A stretch of 64,000 nt of DNA from Cetobacterium ceti (GTDB lineage: Bacteria; Fusobacteriota; Fusobacteriia; Fusobacteriales; Fusobacteriaceae). The position numbers were made by a program, and so were the translations under genes. Below the pieces are notes generated by a model. It was not told where the DNA came from, ran no database searches, and saw only the letters and a program-made list of their open reading frames with translations. The stretch covers positions 304,456-368,455 of the forward strand of contig NZ_FUWX01000005.1 in the NCBI RefSeq assembly GCF_900167275.1, in the 5' to 3' direction. Positions 42,943-51,721 of the stretch are shown here, in pieces. The first letter of the stretch is position 1. Every line of letters begins with the position of its first letter.

Positions 42943-43347
42943 TTAATTTTTCTTAGCTACAACTTTTGCTAATACTCCATTTATAAATTCGTAAGATTTT
43001 TCATCTCCATATTTTTTTGCTAATTCAACAGCTTCGTTTATAACAATTTCTGCTGGAGTATCTTGGAATAGTATCTCATATGTTGAAATCTTTAATAAAG
43101 CCTTCTCTATATTTCCTATTCTTTCAAAAGACCATCCTTCAATATTGTTATTTAAAACTGCCATAACTTCATCTTGGTTTTCTCCAAGACCTTTAGCATA
43201 AGTTGTGATAAAAGTTTTTCCATTTTCATTTACTTTTAGCTCTTCTCTACCCATGTAGTCTTCTACTACAGTTTCTATTGGAGTTTCATTAACCTCCGCT
43301 TCAAATACTAATTTGAATAATTCTTCTCTAGCTTCTCTTCTACTCAT
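42943..43347 (-). CDS. nusB: Transcription antitermination factor NusB
   Basis: A 134-residue all-helical RNA-binding protein that with NusE forms the boxA-binding antitermination complex for rRNA operons. Seen: SRREAREELFKLVFEAE at the start, the central KALLKISTYEILFQDTPAEIVINEAVELAKKYG, and FINGVLAKV at the end, the diagnostic NusB core. It follows DUF2273 by 15 bases; Asp23-AmaP-nusB neighbourhoods also occur in low-GC Gram-positives. Confidence 0.97.
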   Translation of the reverse strand: MSRREAREELFKLVFEAEVNETPIETVVEDYMGREELKVNENGKTFITTYAKGLGENQDEVMAVLNNNIEGWSFERIGNIEKALLKISTYEILFQDTPAEIVINEAVELAKKYGDEKSYEFINGVLAKVVAKKN

Positions 43348-43362
43348 TAATTTTGTTCCTTT

Positions 43363-43572
43363 CTAATCTTTTAATCTTTCGATAATTTTCTTTTTTAATA
43401 TTTTTGAGATTTTTTCATCTCCCAATTTAAATCCTATATAACTTACTACTACCACAAAAACTGTTTTAAAAAATCCATATTCCAATAAAAGTATTGCGAT
43501 TACAAAACCTATTAGACAACCTACATACTTTTTGAAATTATATATAAATTTTTCTATTAGCTCTTCTAACAT
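43363..43572 (-). CDS. DUF2273 small membrane protein
   Basis: A 69-residue protein with two close hydrophobic segments (about 17-30 and 33-50: YVGCLIGFVIAILLLEYGFF, then KTVFVVVVSYIGFKLGD) and a basic C-terminus. The glycine pattern and size match DUF2273, which regularly accompanies Asp23 and AmaP. It is presumed to sit in the membrane with the AmaP/Asp23 complex; no function has been shown that I know of. Confidence 0.85.
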   Translation of the reverse strand: MLEELIEKFIYNFKKYVGCLIGFVIAILLLEYGFFKTVFVVVVSYIGFKLGDEKISKILKKKIIERLKD

Positions 43573-43582
43573 AGAATCCTCC

Positions 43583-44089
43583 CTATACAGTAGGTTCTTT
43601 TCTTACAGAAACTTTAGATATTTTAACTTCTACTCTATCCACATTTAAGTCTAATCTACTATTCAATTCTTCTCTAATAGCCCCTTGAATAGAGTTTGTT
43701 TTCTCTGCTATATTATCATTAGATAGAATCTCTAAAGTTACCGATACATATAACTTCCCACCGGATTTTCCACTTTTTATTCTAGCTCCCTTTATATCGG
43801 GATCTCTGTCTAAAATTGTTTTTACTATGGATCTGATAGAATCTTCAGATATATAAATTACTCCATTTTCATTTTTTACCTTATATCCTTCTTTCTTTGT
43901 AAAAAGTGAAAATAACTTTAACATAGTTATTATAAAGTAAAGTATGCAAATATTCAATGTTATAATCTTAAATGTTAAAGTATTTGTATCTATTCTCAGT
44001 AAATTAGGTACTAATGTATATATAAATCCAAATATTGATAAAATAAATATTCCTATCCAAGCAAGAAAAAATACTAATTTCTTCCACAT
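43583..44089 (-). CDS. amaP: Alkaline-shock membrane anchor AmaP
   Basis: A 168-residue protein with an N-terminal hairpin of two membrane segments (about 5-27 and 45-63) and a cytosolic domain of about 100 residues (SIRSIVKTILDRDPDIKGAR, KLYVSVTLEIL, REELNSRLDLNVDRVEVKIS). This plan matches AmaP, which tethers Asp23 to the membrane in Staphylococcus. Asp23 is encoded next door. The final residues KVSVRKEPTV are charged. Confidence 0.87.
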   Translation of the reverse strand: MWKKLVFFLAWIGIFILSIFGFIYTLVPNLLRIDTNTLTFKIITLNICILYFIITMLKLFSLFTKKEGYKVKNENGVIYISEDSIRSIVKTILDRDPDIKGARIKSGKSGGKLYVSVTLEILSNDNIAEKTNSIQGAIREELNSRLDLNVDRVEVKISKVSVRKEPTV

Positions 44090-44116
44090 AATATCTCCTC
44101 CCTAATGAAAAGATTA

Positions 44117-44136
44117 GAGGCGTAGTTAAACGCCTC
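44117..44136 (-). terminator. Hairpin between asp23 and amaP
   Basis: A GC-rich 7-bp stem (44117-44123 with 44130-44136, 6-base loop) after the asp23 stop, followed by TAATCTTTTC, a weak U tract. Probably an attenuator that allows more Asp23 than AmaP. Confidence 0.55.
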
Positions 44137-44141
44137 CTCCC

Positions 44142-44519
44142 TTACATTATTTCTACATCATCTGTTGTTTCTTCCGCTGTTTCACTTACAATTTTAACAT
44201 CTTGTACATATACATTAACTTCTACAACTTTTAATCCTGTCATTTGAGTTATTATATTTAATACAGCTTTTTGAACATTTTGGGCAATCTCAGAAATAGG
44301 ATATCCATATTCAACTATGATATATACTTCAATACTACACTCTTTTTCTCCTACTTCTACCTTAACTCCATTAGTTGGTCTTTTTTTACCTAACATTTTA
44401 CTAACTTCATCGGCAACTCCACCTGCAAGTTTATAAACACCTGCTACATCCTCAGCAGCCTTTGCAGCTATTGTTTTTACCACATCATCTGAAATTTTAA
44501 TATTTCCTAATTCGTTCAT
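44142..44519 (-). CDS. Asp23/Gls24-family envelope stress protein
   Basis: A 125-residue protein of the Asp23/DUF322 family: GNIKISDDVVKTIAAKAAEDVAGVY at the start, GVKVEVGEKECSIEVYIIVEYG, and NIITQMTGLKVVEVNVYVQDV at the end. Members form membrane-proximal assemblies that protect the cell envelope, anchored by AmaP. The 10-residue acidic C-terminal tail (ETAEETTDDV) is unconserved. It lies between accC and amaP, so envelope stress and lipid-precursor genes share one transcript. Confidence 0.92.
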   Translation of the reverse strand: MNELGNIKISDDVVKTIAAKAAEDVAGVYKLAGGVADEVSKMLGKKRPTNGVKVEVGEKECSIEVYIIVEYGYPISEIAQNVQKAVLNIITQMTGLKVVEVNVYVQDVKIVSETAEETTDDVEIM

Positions 44520-44581
44520 AAAAACACCCCCTATTATTTATCTAAGTATATACTAAAAATATTATTTTTCCTCTAAATTTT

Positions 44582-45928
44582 CTATTTATTGCTAAAATTT
44601 TCCTCTATAAACTTAGTTGTTACATCTCCTGATCTATAAACCTTATTATCTAATACTTCTAAATGGAAAGGAATTGTAGTATCAATACCCTCTATTACAA
44701 AATCCTTAAGAGCTCTTTTCATTCTACTTATTGCTTCCTCTCTGTCCACTCCATGTACTATTAATTTACCAATCATAGAATCATAATATGGAGATATTTC
44801 ATATCCTTGGTATGAGTGAGAATCAACTCTTACTCCTGGTCCTCCTGAAACAATATATTTTTCAATTGTTCCTGGTGAAGGTAAGAAATTATTTTCTGTA
44901 TCCTCTGCATTTATTCTACACTCAATGGCATGTCCAAATAAAACTATATCCTCTTGGGAAATATTTAATTTCTCTCCCTCAGCAATTTTTATTTGTAATT
45001 TAATTATATCTACCCCTGTTACCATTTCAGTTACAGTATGCTCAACTTGAACTCTTGTATTCATTTCCATAAAATAGAAGTTATTATCCTTATCCACTAA
45101 GAATTCTAAAGTTCCAGCTGAATCATAGTTTATTGCCTTGGCAAGTTTTACTGCTGCTTCTCCCATGGCCTTTCTAACATTTTCAGGTAATCCAAATGAA
45201 GGAGCTTCCTCTATTAACTTTTGATGTCTACGTTGAATAGAACAGTTTCTTTCACCTAAGTGAATTACATTTCCATATTTATCTCCTAAAATTTGTACTT
45301 CTACGTGCTTAGGATTTTCTACAAATTTTTCTATATATACATCTGGATTTCCAAAAGCTGCATCTGCTTCTGTTTGAGCAGCAACTATATTAGTTTCAAG
45401 TTCATGAGGATCCCTTGCAATTCTCATTCCCTTTCCACCTCCACCTGCAGTGGCTTTTATCATAACAGGATATCCTATTCTTTCTTCTACATCTTTTTTA
45501 GCCTTCTCTATGGACATAACAATTCCTGTTCCATTTGTAAGAGGTACATTATTTTTTATAGCTGTTTCTCTAGCTGTAGCCTTATCTCCCATCTGTTCAA
45601 TAGCTTCTGGTCTTGGCCCTATAAAAGTTATATTGTGACTTTCACAAATTCTTGCAAATCTGGCATTTTCTGATAAAAACCCATACCCTGGATGAATTGC
45701 ATTAGCCCCTGTAACCTCTGCTGCAGCTAAAATATTTGGTATTTTTAAATATGATTCTGTACTTAAAGGTCCCCCTATACAAATAGCCTCATCTGCTAAT
45801 TTAACATGTAAACTATCCTTATCAGCTTCTGAGTAAACTGCTACTGTTGGTATTCCCAATTCTCTAGCTGCTCTTATTATTCTTACAGCTATCTCTCCTC
45901 TATTGGCAATAAGTATCTTTTTAAACAT
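44582..45928 (-). CDS. accC: Biotin carboxylase subunit of acetyl-CoA carboxylase
   Basis: Carboxylates the biotin of the carrier protein using ATP and bicarbonate. The 448-residue ATP-grasp enzyme starts [20 protein letters not shown] and has the glycine-rich ATP loop ([14 protein letters not shown]), the metal site [17 protein letters not shown] and the catalytic [18 protein letters not shown]. The size is that of the free AccC subunit, without fused carrier or transferase domains. It lies 26 bases after the accB-like gene, but that carrier lacks the biotin lysine, so its true partner may be encoded elsewhere. Confidence 0.96.
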   Translation of the reverse strand: MFKKILIANRGEIAVRIIRAARELGIPTVAVYSEADKDSLHVKLADEAICIGGPLSTESYLKIPNILAAAEVTGANAIHPGYGFLSENARFARICESHNITFIGPRPEAIEQMGDKATARETAIKNNVPLTNGTGIVMSIEKAKKDVEERIGYPVMIKATAGGGGKGMRIARDPHELETNIVAAQTEADAAFGNPDVYIEKFVENPKHVEVQILGDKYGNVIHLGERNCSIQRRHQKLIEEAPSFGLPENVRKAMGEAAVKLAKAINYDSAGTLEFLVDKDNNFYFMEMNTRVQVEHTVTEMVTGVDIIKLQIKIAEGEKLNISQEDIVLFGHAIECRINAEDTENNFLPSPGTIEKYIVSGGPGVRVDSHSYQGYEISPYYDSMIGKLIVHGVDREEAISRMKRALKDFVIEGIDTTIPFHLEVLDNKVYRSGDVTTKFIEENFSNK

Positions 45929-45954
45929 GAATTCTCCTCCTAGTTAATCTAATA

Positions 45955-46386
45955 TTACTTAGATCTAGTTTTTACTTTCAATAAAACTCTTCCGTAATCA
46001 GCAACTCCACCATTTTCCATAGGAATTTCTACTACCTCTCCTGCTACTGTTGATTTTACAATATTTTTAACACCAATTGTTGAAATATATCCAATATCCT
46101 GTCCTACTTTTATTGTATCTCCAACTTTTACAATACTATTACCAAAGTTATCCATATAGAAAAATCTACCTATTAAACTAGATGTAATCTCCTTTATTTC
46201 ATCCTTTGCCATCTCTTTTTTAGGAGAAACTGCCTTTTTCTTTGCAACTGGTTCTTGTGGAATTATAACTTCAGCCGGTTTTTTTATTACAATCTTAAGT
46301 TTTGAATCTTTGTATTCTAATTCTGTTAATTTATTTTTATCTAATACTTTAATTAAACTTTCTATATTAAATTCTTCTTTTTTCAC
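45955..46386 (-). CDS. AccB-like carrier protein lacking the biotinyl lysine
   Basis: A 143-residue protein with the layout of AccB: N-terminal helix (about 4-35), Pro/Ala/Lys linker (36-60), and a C-terminal biotinyl/lipoyl-type barrel (about 68-140). Aligned without gaps to E. coli AccB from [16 protein letters not shown], this sequence reads VGQDIGYISTIGVKNI. The position of the biotinylated lysine is G105, and the MKM flanks are I and V. A lysine, K107, lies two residues on. The next asparagine (N108) and the G-x-V strand are kept, so the alignment is firm. The start is GTG 46386 with TAGGAGG upstream. It may be a regulatory or structural subunit, similar in principle to plant BADC proteins; inference. 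Confidence 0.85.
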   Translation of the reverse strand: MKKEEFNIESLIKVLDKNKLTELEYKDSKLKIVIKKPAEVIIPQEPVAKKKAVSPKKEMAKDEIKEITSSLIGRFFYMDNFGNSIVKVGDTIKVGQDIGYISTIGVKNIVKSTVAGEVVEIPMENGGVADYGRVLLKVKTRSK

Positions 46387-46412
46387 AGAAACCTCCTACG
46401 TAATTTTCCTTA

Positions 46413-46441
46413 ATTCTAACATAATTTGTAAAATCATTCAA
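46413..46441 (-). promoter_or_regulatory. Promoter of accB-like/accC/asp23/nusB unit
   Basis: On the minus strand TTGAAT (46436-46441), 17 bases, TAGAAT (46413-46418), about 27 bases before the GTG start. No terminator was seen between dnaE and this promoter, so some read-through from dnaE is likely. Confidence 0.65.
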
Positions 46442-46463
46442 TAAAGACATTACAGGTGTCATT

Positions 46464-49400
46464 TTATTTTACTGTTATACTATTTTTTCCTAAGAGTGAT
46501 GTTACATCTTCTATAAAATCCCTAGAAACACTTATTCTATATTGACTTTGTTTAACTTCCTTTGTATCCTTGGTTTTTAAAGCAAAATATAACGGAACAT
46601 TTCCTGGATAATTTGATAAAATTTCCTTTAATTTTACAAATTTATGTTTTTCCTCTTCCTTGAGTAAAATATAAACTTTATTCCTTTTATTTCCCTCTAA
46701 TCCCTCTAAAAATTCCATATGTTTTATTACTATTTTTTTAGTTTCTACCCCATTAAAGTAATCACTTTGAATATTTCCTTCCACATAAACAGGTTTTCCC
46801 TCTATAAAATTATGATTATAAATCTTAAATTCTCTTGGAAAAATAATTCCATTTATACCACTTGTAAAATCTTCTAAATAGAAAAGTCCCATTTCCTCTC
46901 CAGAACGTTTTGTAATTACCTTTTTTAACTCTCTAAGTATACCATAGGTTTTAATTATCTGCATCCCATTTTCATCTTTAATGTCTCCTATATTCCCAAG
47001 ATTATACACTTTTATTAAATCCTTATACTTATCTAAGGGATGGGCACTATAATAAAATCCTAAAAATTCCTTTTCCTTTTCTAATTTTTCCTCTAGGGAA
47101 TATTCCCCCATAGCTGGAAGTGAAAAGTATATCATTTCTGATTTTGCTTCTCCAAAAAGATTCATCTGTTGAATCTCATCCTCTTTACTTCTTTTATTTC
47201 CATAGTCAATAACCTTTTCAAGAGATTCATATTTTTGCTTTCGATTTCCATATAACTCATCTAAAGCTCCAGAAAATATAAGAGCTTCTATTGATTTTTT
47301 ATTAAGGCCAAACTTTTTACCTCTATATACAAAATCTTCATAGGATTTAAATTCTCCATTTTCTAAAATCTCTTCCTGTAATCCCTTAGCCAAACTCTCT
47401 CCTACATTTTTTATAGCTGCTAAGGAAAATTGAATCTTCCCATTTACCACAGTAAATTTATCAAAGGGCTTATTTATACTAGGAAGCTCTAACCTTATTC
47501 CATGATTTTTACAATCTTCCACATAAAAAGCTATATTATCTATATTATTTCTTTCTGATGTAAGAATTGCAGCATAATAAAACTCAGGATAAAAATATTT
47601 AAAATATCCAGTCCAATAGGCTATTAGGGCATAAGCTGCCGAGTGAGATTTATTAAATCCATATCCTGCAAACTTATCTATAAGATCAAATATCTCCCTT
47701 GATATCTCCTCTGTATATCCATTCTTTATAGCCCTTGATACAAATTTTTCTCTATTTTCTTCCATTATATGAATATCTTTTTTTCCCATAGCTCTTCTTA
47801 AAAGATCTGCCTCTCCTAGAGAGTAACTTGCCATTATATTAGCTATTTTCATTACCTGTTCCTGGTATAGTATCACTCCATAGGTTTCCTTTAAAACTTC
47901 TTCTAAGGATGGATGAGGGTAAACTATCTCCCCTTGACCATTTTTTCCATTTATAAAGTTATCTACCATTCCTGAACCTAAAGGTCCTGGTCTATATAGA
48001 GCTAAAAGGGCAATTAAATCTTGAAATTTTTCAGGTTTTAATTTTCTTAATATTTTTCTAATTCCTGAAGATTCTAACTGAAATACCCCTAAGCTATCTC
48101 CCTTTGAAAGCATTTCATAAATCTCTTTTTTATTTAAAGAGATATCCTCTAACTTTATCTCCTTATGAAGATTTTCTTTTATATAATCAATGGTTCTTTG
48201 AAGGTTAGTTAAATTTCTCAGTCCTAAAAAATCCATTTTTAAAAGTCCTAGTTCCTCTAGCTCCTTCATTTGATATTGAGTTGAAACGCTTTTATCCTTA
48301 TTATCACTATATAGAGGAACTAAATTGTTTAATGGTTCCTTGGTTATAACAACCCCTGCAGCGTGAATAGATGCATGTCTTACTTTATTTTCTAATCTCT
48401 TTGAAAAATTTAAAACCCGTTGGATCTCTTCATCTTCATTATAGAGATTTTTTACCTCTTCAATATCCCTAAGAGCCATTTCTAAAGTATAGTTTCCTGG
48501 AATTAATTTAGCTAATTTATCAATTTTACTTAAGGGTATATCTAACACTCTTCCCACATCTCTAATTGCAGCTCTAGCCTTCATCGTTCCAAAAGTTATA
48601 ATTTGGGCAACCTTATCCTCTCCATATTTTTCATTTACATAATGGATAAGTTCCCCTCTTCTTTCTTGGCATATATCTATATCAATATCTGGCATGGATA
48701 TTCTCTCTGGATTTAGAAATCTCTCAAATATAAGGTGATACTCTAGGGGATCTAACTCTGTTATTTTCAATGCGTAGGCAACTAAACTCCCTGCTGCGGA
48801 ACCTCTTCCTGGTCCTATGGGAATATTATTTCTTTTGGCATAATCTATAAAATCCCATACAACTACAAAATATCCCGAGTAACCCATATTTTTAATAACA
48901 TCTAATTCATAATCTACTCTTTCTATTATCTCCTCTGAATATCCTTTGGGATATCTATTTTTCAATCCTCTATATACTAGTTTTCTTAAAAATTCATCTA
49001 TATTTTTTACACAGGTAGGAACTTCATAATGAGGAAATTTAAACGTTCCAAAATCTATTTCTAAATTACACTTATCAGCTATTTCCTCTGTTCTATCTAC
49101 AGCTTCTATAAACTCCTCACCTAGGGAATTTATCATTTCCTTTCTGCTTTTTAAAAAGAGCTCCTTAGTTTCTATTTTCATTCTTTTATTTTCTGTTATT
49201 TTACTTCCTGTCTGAATACAAAGTAAAATATCTTGAAGCTCATGATCTCCCTCATAAACATAGTGAGTATCATTTGTAGCAACTGTTTTCAAGTTAAATT
49301 TTTTACTTAAATCCAATAATTTTCTATTTACAAATTTTTGTTCATCTATTCCATTTCCTTGAACCTCTATGTAAAAATCCTCTTCTCCATAGATATCTAT

Positions 49401-49880
49401 ATAGGACTTTATAGTTTCTTCTAAAACCTCTTCAGACTCCCTATCTAAAAACCTTCTAGAGATTTCCCCTTGCATACATGCTGATAGGGCTATAATCCCT
49501 TCTGAGTGCTCCTTTAAAAACTTTTTATCAACCCTAGGTTTATAATAAAATCCATTTAAATATCCCTCTGAAGATATTTTAAGTAAATTTTTATAACCTA
49601 TCTCATTTTTAGCTAAAAGGATAAGATGAAAGTTTCTTCCTTCTCTTTTTTCCATTTCAAATTCTGAAATATAAGCTTCAGTTCCTATTATAGGTTTTAT
49701 TCCAGCCTTTATAGCTTTTTTATAAAACTCTAGAGCTCCAAACATATTTCCATGGTCTGTAATACTTATGGCTTTCATTTTTAATTTTTTTGCTCTATCT
49801 ATATATTCATCTATTTTCCCAACACCATCTAGTAAACTATATTCACTGTGAAGATGTAAATGCACAAAATTTTTCTCCAT
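46464..49880 (-). CDS. dnaE: DNA polymerase III alpha subunit
   Basis: The replicative polymerase catalytic subunit, DnaE type. The 1138 residues show the N-terminal PHP domain (FVHLHLHSEYSLLDGVG at 5-21, with SITDHGNMFG), the palm aspartates in PDIDIDICQERRGELIHYV, the GPGRGSAAGSLVAY fingers motif, tandem helix-hairpin-helix segments, and a C-terminal OB fold (KPVYVEGNIQSDYFNG). No 3'-5' exonuclease domain is present, as expected for DnaE against PolC. Length is slightly under the 1160 of E. coli. Confidence 0.97.
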   Translation of the reverse strand: MEKNFVHLHLHSEYSLLDGVGKIDEYIDRAKKLKMKAISITDHGNMFGALEFYKKAIKAGIKPIIGTEAYISEFEMEKREGRNFHLILLAKNEIGYKNLLKISSEGYLNGFYYKPRVDKKFLKEHSEGIIALSACMQGEISRRFLDRESEEVLEETIKSYIDIYGEEDFYIEVQGNGIDEQKFVNRKLLDLSKKFNLKTVATNDTHYVYEGDHELQDILLCIQTGSKITENKRMKIETKELFLKSRKEMINSLGEEFIEAVDRTEEIADKCNLEIDFGTFKFPHYEVPTCVKNIDEFLRKLVYRGLKNRYPKGYSEEIIERVDYELDVIKNMGYSGYFVVVWDFIDYAKRNNIPIGPGRGSAAGSLVAYALKITELDPLEYHLIFERFLNPERISMPDIDIDICQERRGELIHYVNEKYGEDKVAQIITFGTMKARAAIRDVGRVLDIPLSKIDKLAKLIPGNYTLEMALRDIEEVKNLYNEDEEIQRVLNFSKRLENKVRHASIHAAGVVITKEPLNNLVPLYSDNKDKSVSTQYQMKELEELGLLKMDFLGLRNLTNLQRTIDYIKENLHKEIKLEDISLNKKEIYEMLSKGDSLGVFQLESSGIRKILRKLKPEKFQDLIALLALYRPGPLGSGMVDNFINGKNGQGEIVYPHPSLEEVLKETYGVILYQEQVMKIANIMASYSLGEADLLRRAMGKKDIHIMEENREKFVSRAIKNGYTEEISREIFDLIDKFAGYGFNKSHSAAYALIAYWTGYFKYFYPEFYYAAILTSERNNIDNIAFYVEDCKNHGIRLELPSINKPFDKFTVVNGKIQFSLAAIKNVGESLAKGLQEEILENGEFKSYEDFVYRGKKFGLNKKSIEALIFSGALDELYGNRKQKYESLEKVIDYGNKRSKEDEIQQMNLFGEAKSEMIYFSLPAMGEYSLEEKLEKEKEFLGFYYSAHPLDKYKDLIKVYNLGNIGDIKDENGMQIIKTYGILRELKKVITKRSGEEMGLFYLEDFTSGINGIIFPREFKIYNHNFIEGKPVYVEGNIQSDYFNGVETKKIVIKHMEFLEGLEGNKRNKVYILLKEEEKHKFVKLKEILSNYPGNVPLYFALKTKDTKEVKQSQYRISVSRDFIEDVTSLLGKNSITVK

Positions 49881-49914
49881 CTCTCCTCCTCACTCTTTTT
49901 TTATATTATAACCT

Positions 49915-49947
49915 AAAAAAAACAGCTGAAAGAAATTTCTTTCAGCT
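49915..49947 (-). terminator. Terminator of the SNF2/partner unit
   Basis: A long stem (49924-49934 with 49937-49947) just after the stop of the 585-residue partner gene, followed by eight Ts on the minus strand (49915-49922, broken by one G). It separates that pair from dnaE. Confidence 0.88.
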
Positions 49948-49952
49948 ATTTT

Positions 49953-51710
49953 CTATATATTTACATAATATCCATATTCTTTAAATAATTCTTTAACTTT
50001 TTCACTATTTTCACTTTTTACTAAAATATGATAATCTTCACCTTTTAAAATTAACTCTTTAAATCTAGAGTCTTTTGTTATAGCTGTTATTAATTCCTTT
50101 TCATTTTGTAATTTTAATACTTTATATTCTGGTATTACTTTTACAGAATTACTTTTCTTTTCTAAATCATGGAAAAACTCCAACCATACTTGAGAATATC
50201 TATCTGCAATCTTTTCCTTAAACTCTCCGATTCTTTCTAAAATATCCTCTGAATTTTCCACTCCCTTTAAAAATGAATCCCTTGCCACCTTAAATTTATT
50301 CGGTGCAATTCTATGTCCTATTTTTTCAAGATACATAGTTTTAATAGGAGCATCTCCTAGTATAGTAGCAATTAGTCTATCCTCTTCTAAATAAACCTCT
50401 CCCTCTTCCTTGGAGAATTTAAATTCATAATCCTCTTTCATTCCTAAAATATACTTTCCTAAATCAGTTAATCTTACAAATTTTAATCCATCATATTTAC
50501 TTAAATATCCATTTTTCAAATAAAGAGAATTATTAATAGATGGTTGATCATAATATATCTCTACAACTCCTAGAGTAGCTAATATAAAGAAAACAGATTT
50601 TATAAAAGGAACTGCTACATAGGCTAAATACTTATTATAATTCATTATTCTAGTTCTTTCATAGTTAGCCTCATTTATATATATACTACTATAGGCTTCC
50701 TCTACATCTATAATCTCTATAAAATCATCTCTAAACAGTATTCTATTTACAATATTTTTTATAGATACTGGTTTTTCTTCTGGAAATTCCTTTAAAACAT
50801 CTTTTATAGTTTGAAGTCCTCTTTTTATTTCATCCTTAGATTTTGTAATATTTTTTATTCCCTTTAAATAATTTAAGAATAAAGTTATATATTGAGACTT
50901 ATCATTTTTTATTAAATCCCCATCTAGGAATTTATTTACTATATCCTTTATATTACTTGCTCTCATAAATTCATCTGTTAAGTATTCCTCTTTTAGAAGG
51001 AAGAAAAATAAAGCTATAGTTTCTGTTTTTAAGTAATCTAAATCCTTAGATTCCTCATAAAATTCATCTATTTCACAATACTTTTTCATATTGTTTTTAG
51101 ATTCCTTTAGTAGTTTTCCACTTGATGAAAGTTGCATTCCACCCTGTTTATAAAAATCATAATATATTTTTAAATTTTCAACGATACTTTCCTCATTTGA
51201 ATTTCTATATTTAGCATTTTCACTTGTTGCATAAATATAATAATCCTTTGGTTTAGGAAGAAACTTTCTCATAACTCTTATAATATCATTATGTAAGTAT
51301 AAAAACTCTCCCTTTTTCATATCTCCATCTATTTTAAAGAATAAAAACTCATCTTTTAAATCACTATTTAAATCATAGTTTTTTTCTCCCTTTAAATAGA
51401 TTCCTCTATCTTTTATTAAAAATCTTCCTTGCCAAGCGATCTCTTCAAAAACTTCCTTTACTTCCTTTGGTAGGGAGCTATAGATATTTTTGAAAATCTC
51501 CTCCTTTGAAAACATCTGCTCCATAAGCTCTAAAAAAGTAGGCTTATTAGTTGTTTCAGATATTAAAGATATTTCAAAAAGCCCTAAGTTACTACCTATA
51601 TATCCATCAGCTATCCAATCTAAAAAATATCTCTTAAATAGCTTAAATAATACTTCCTTACTATAATAGTCATTTAAAGCTTTTCTAAATCTTTCTTTAC
51701 CTATGGCCAT
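49953..51710 (-). CDS. Unrecognised 585-residue partner of the SNF2 ATPase
   Basis: A large soluble, Lys/Glu/Tyr-rich protein with no membrane segment or catalytic motif that I can see. It appears mostly helical. Residues about 360-425 (YLAYVAVPFIKSVFFILATL, GVVEIYYDQPS, FVRLTDLGKYILGM) look like a winged helix. The C-terminal ~75 residues (VKVIPEYKVLKLQNEKELIT, then GEDYHILVKSENSEKVKELF) resemble the small alpha/beta domain of helicase-associated (XPB-N-like) proteins, a weak similarity. It starts 11 bases after the SNF2 gene and ends at a terminator, so the two form a dedicated pair. Function unknown; a DNA-binding or regulatory subunit is a guess. Confidence 0.85.
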   Translation of the reverse strand: MAIGKERFRKALNDYYSKEVLFKLFKRYFLDWIADGYIGSNLGLFEISLISETTNKPTFLELMEQMFSKEEIFKNIYSSLPKEVKEVFEEIAWQGRFLIKDRGIYLKGEKNYDLNSDLKDEFLFFKIDGDMKKGEFLYLHNDIIRVMRKFLPKPKDYYIYATSENAKYRNSNEESIVENLKIYYDFYKQGGMQLSSSGKLLKESKNNMKKYCEIDEFYEESKDLDYLKTETIALFFFLLKEEYLTDEFMRASNIKDIVNKFLDGDLIKNDKSQYITLFLNYLKGIKNITKSKDEIKRGLQTIKDVLKEFPEEKPVSIKNIVNRILFRDDFIEIIDVEEAYSSIYINEANYERTRIMNYNKYLAYVAVPFIKSVFFILATLGVVEIYYDQPSINNSLYLKNGYLSKYDGLKFVRLTDLGKYILGMKEDYEFKFSKEEGEVYLEEDRLIATILGDAPIKTMYLEKIGHRIAPNKFKVARDSFLKGVENSEDILERIGEFKEKIADRYSQVWLEFFHDLEKKSNSVKVIPEYKVLKLQNEKELITAITKDSRFKELILKGEDYHILVKSENSEKVKELFKEYGYYVNI

Positions 51711-51721
51711 ATTTTACTCTC

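Noticed and set aside
45293..45673. Plus-strand open frame of 126 codons inside accC
   Set aside because: It is Phe/Ser/Tyr-rich low-complexity sequence antisense to a clear accC; no ribosome site or promoter.
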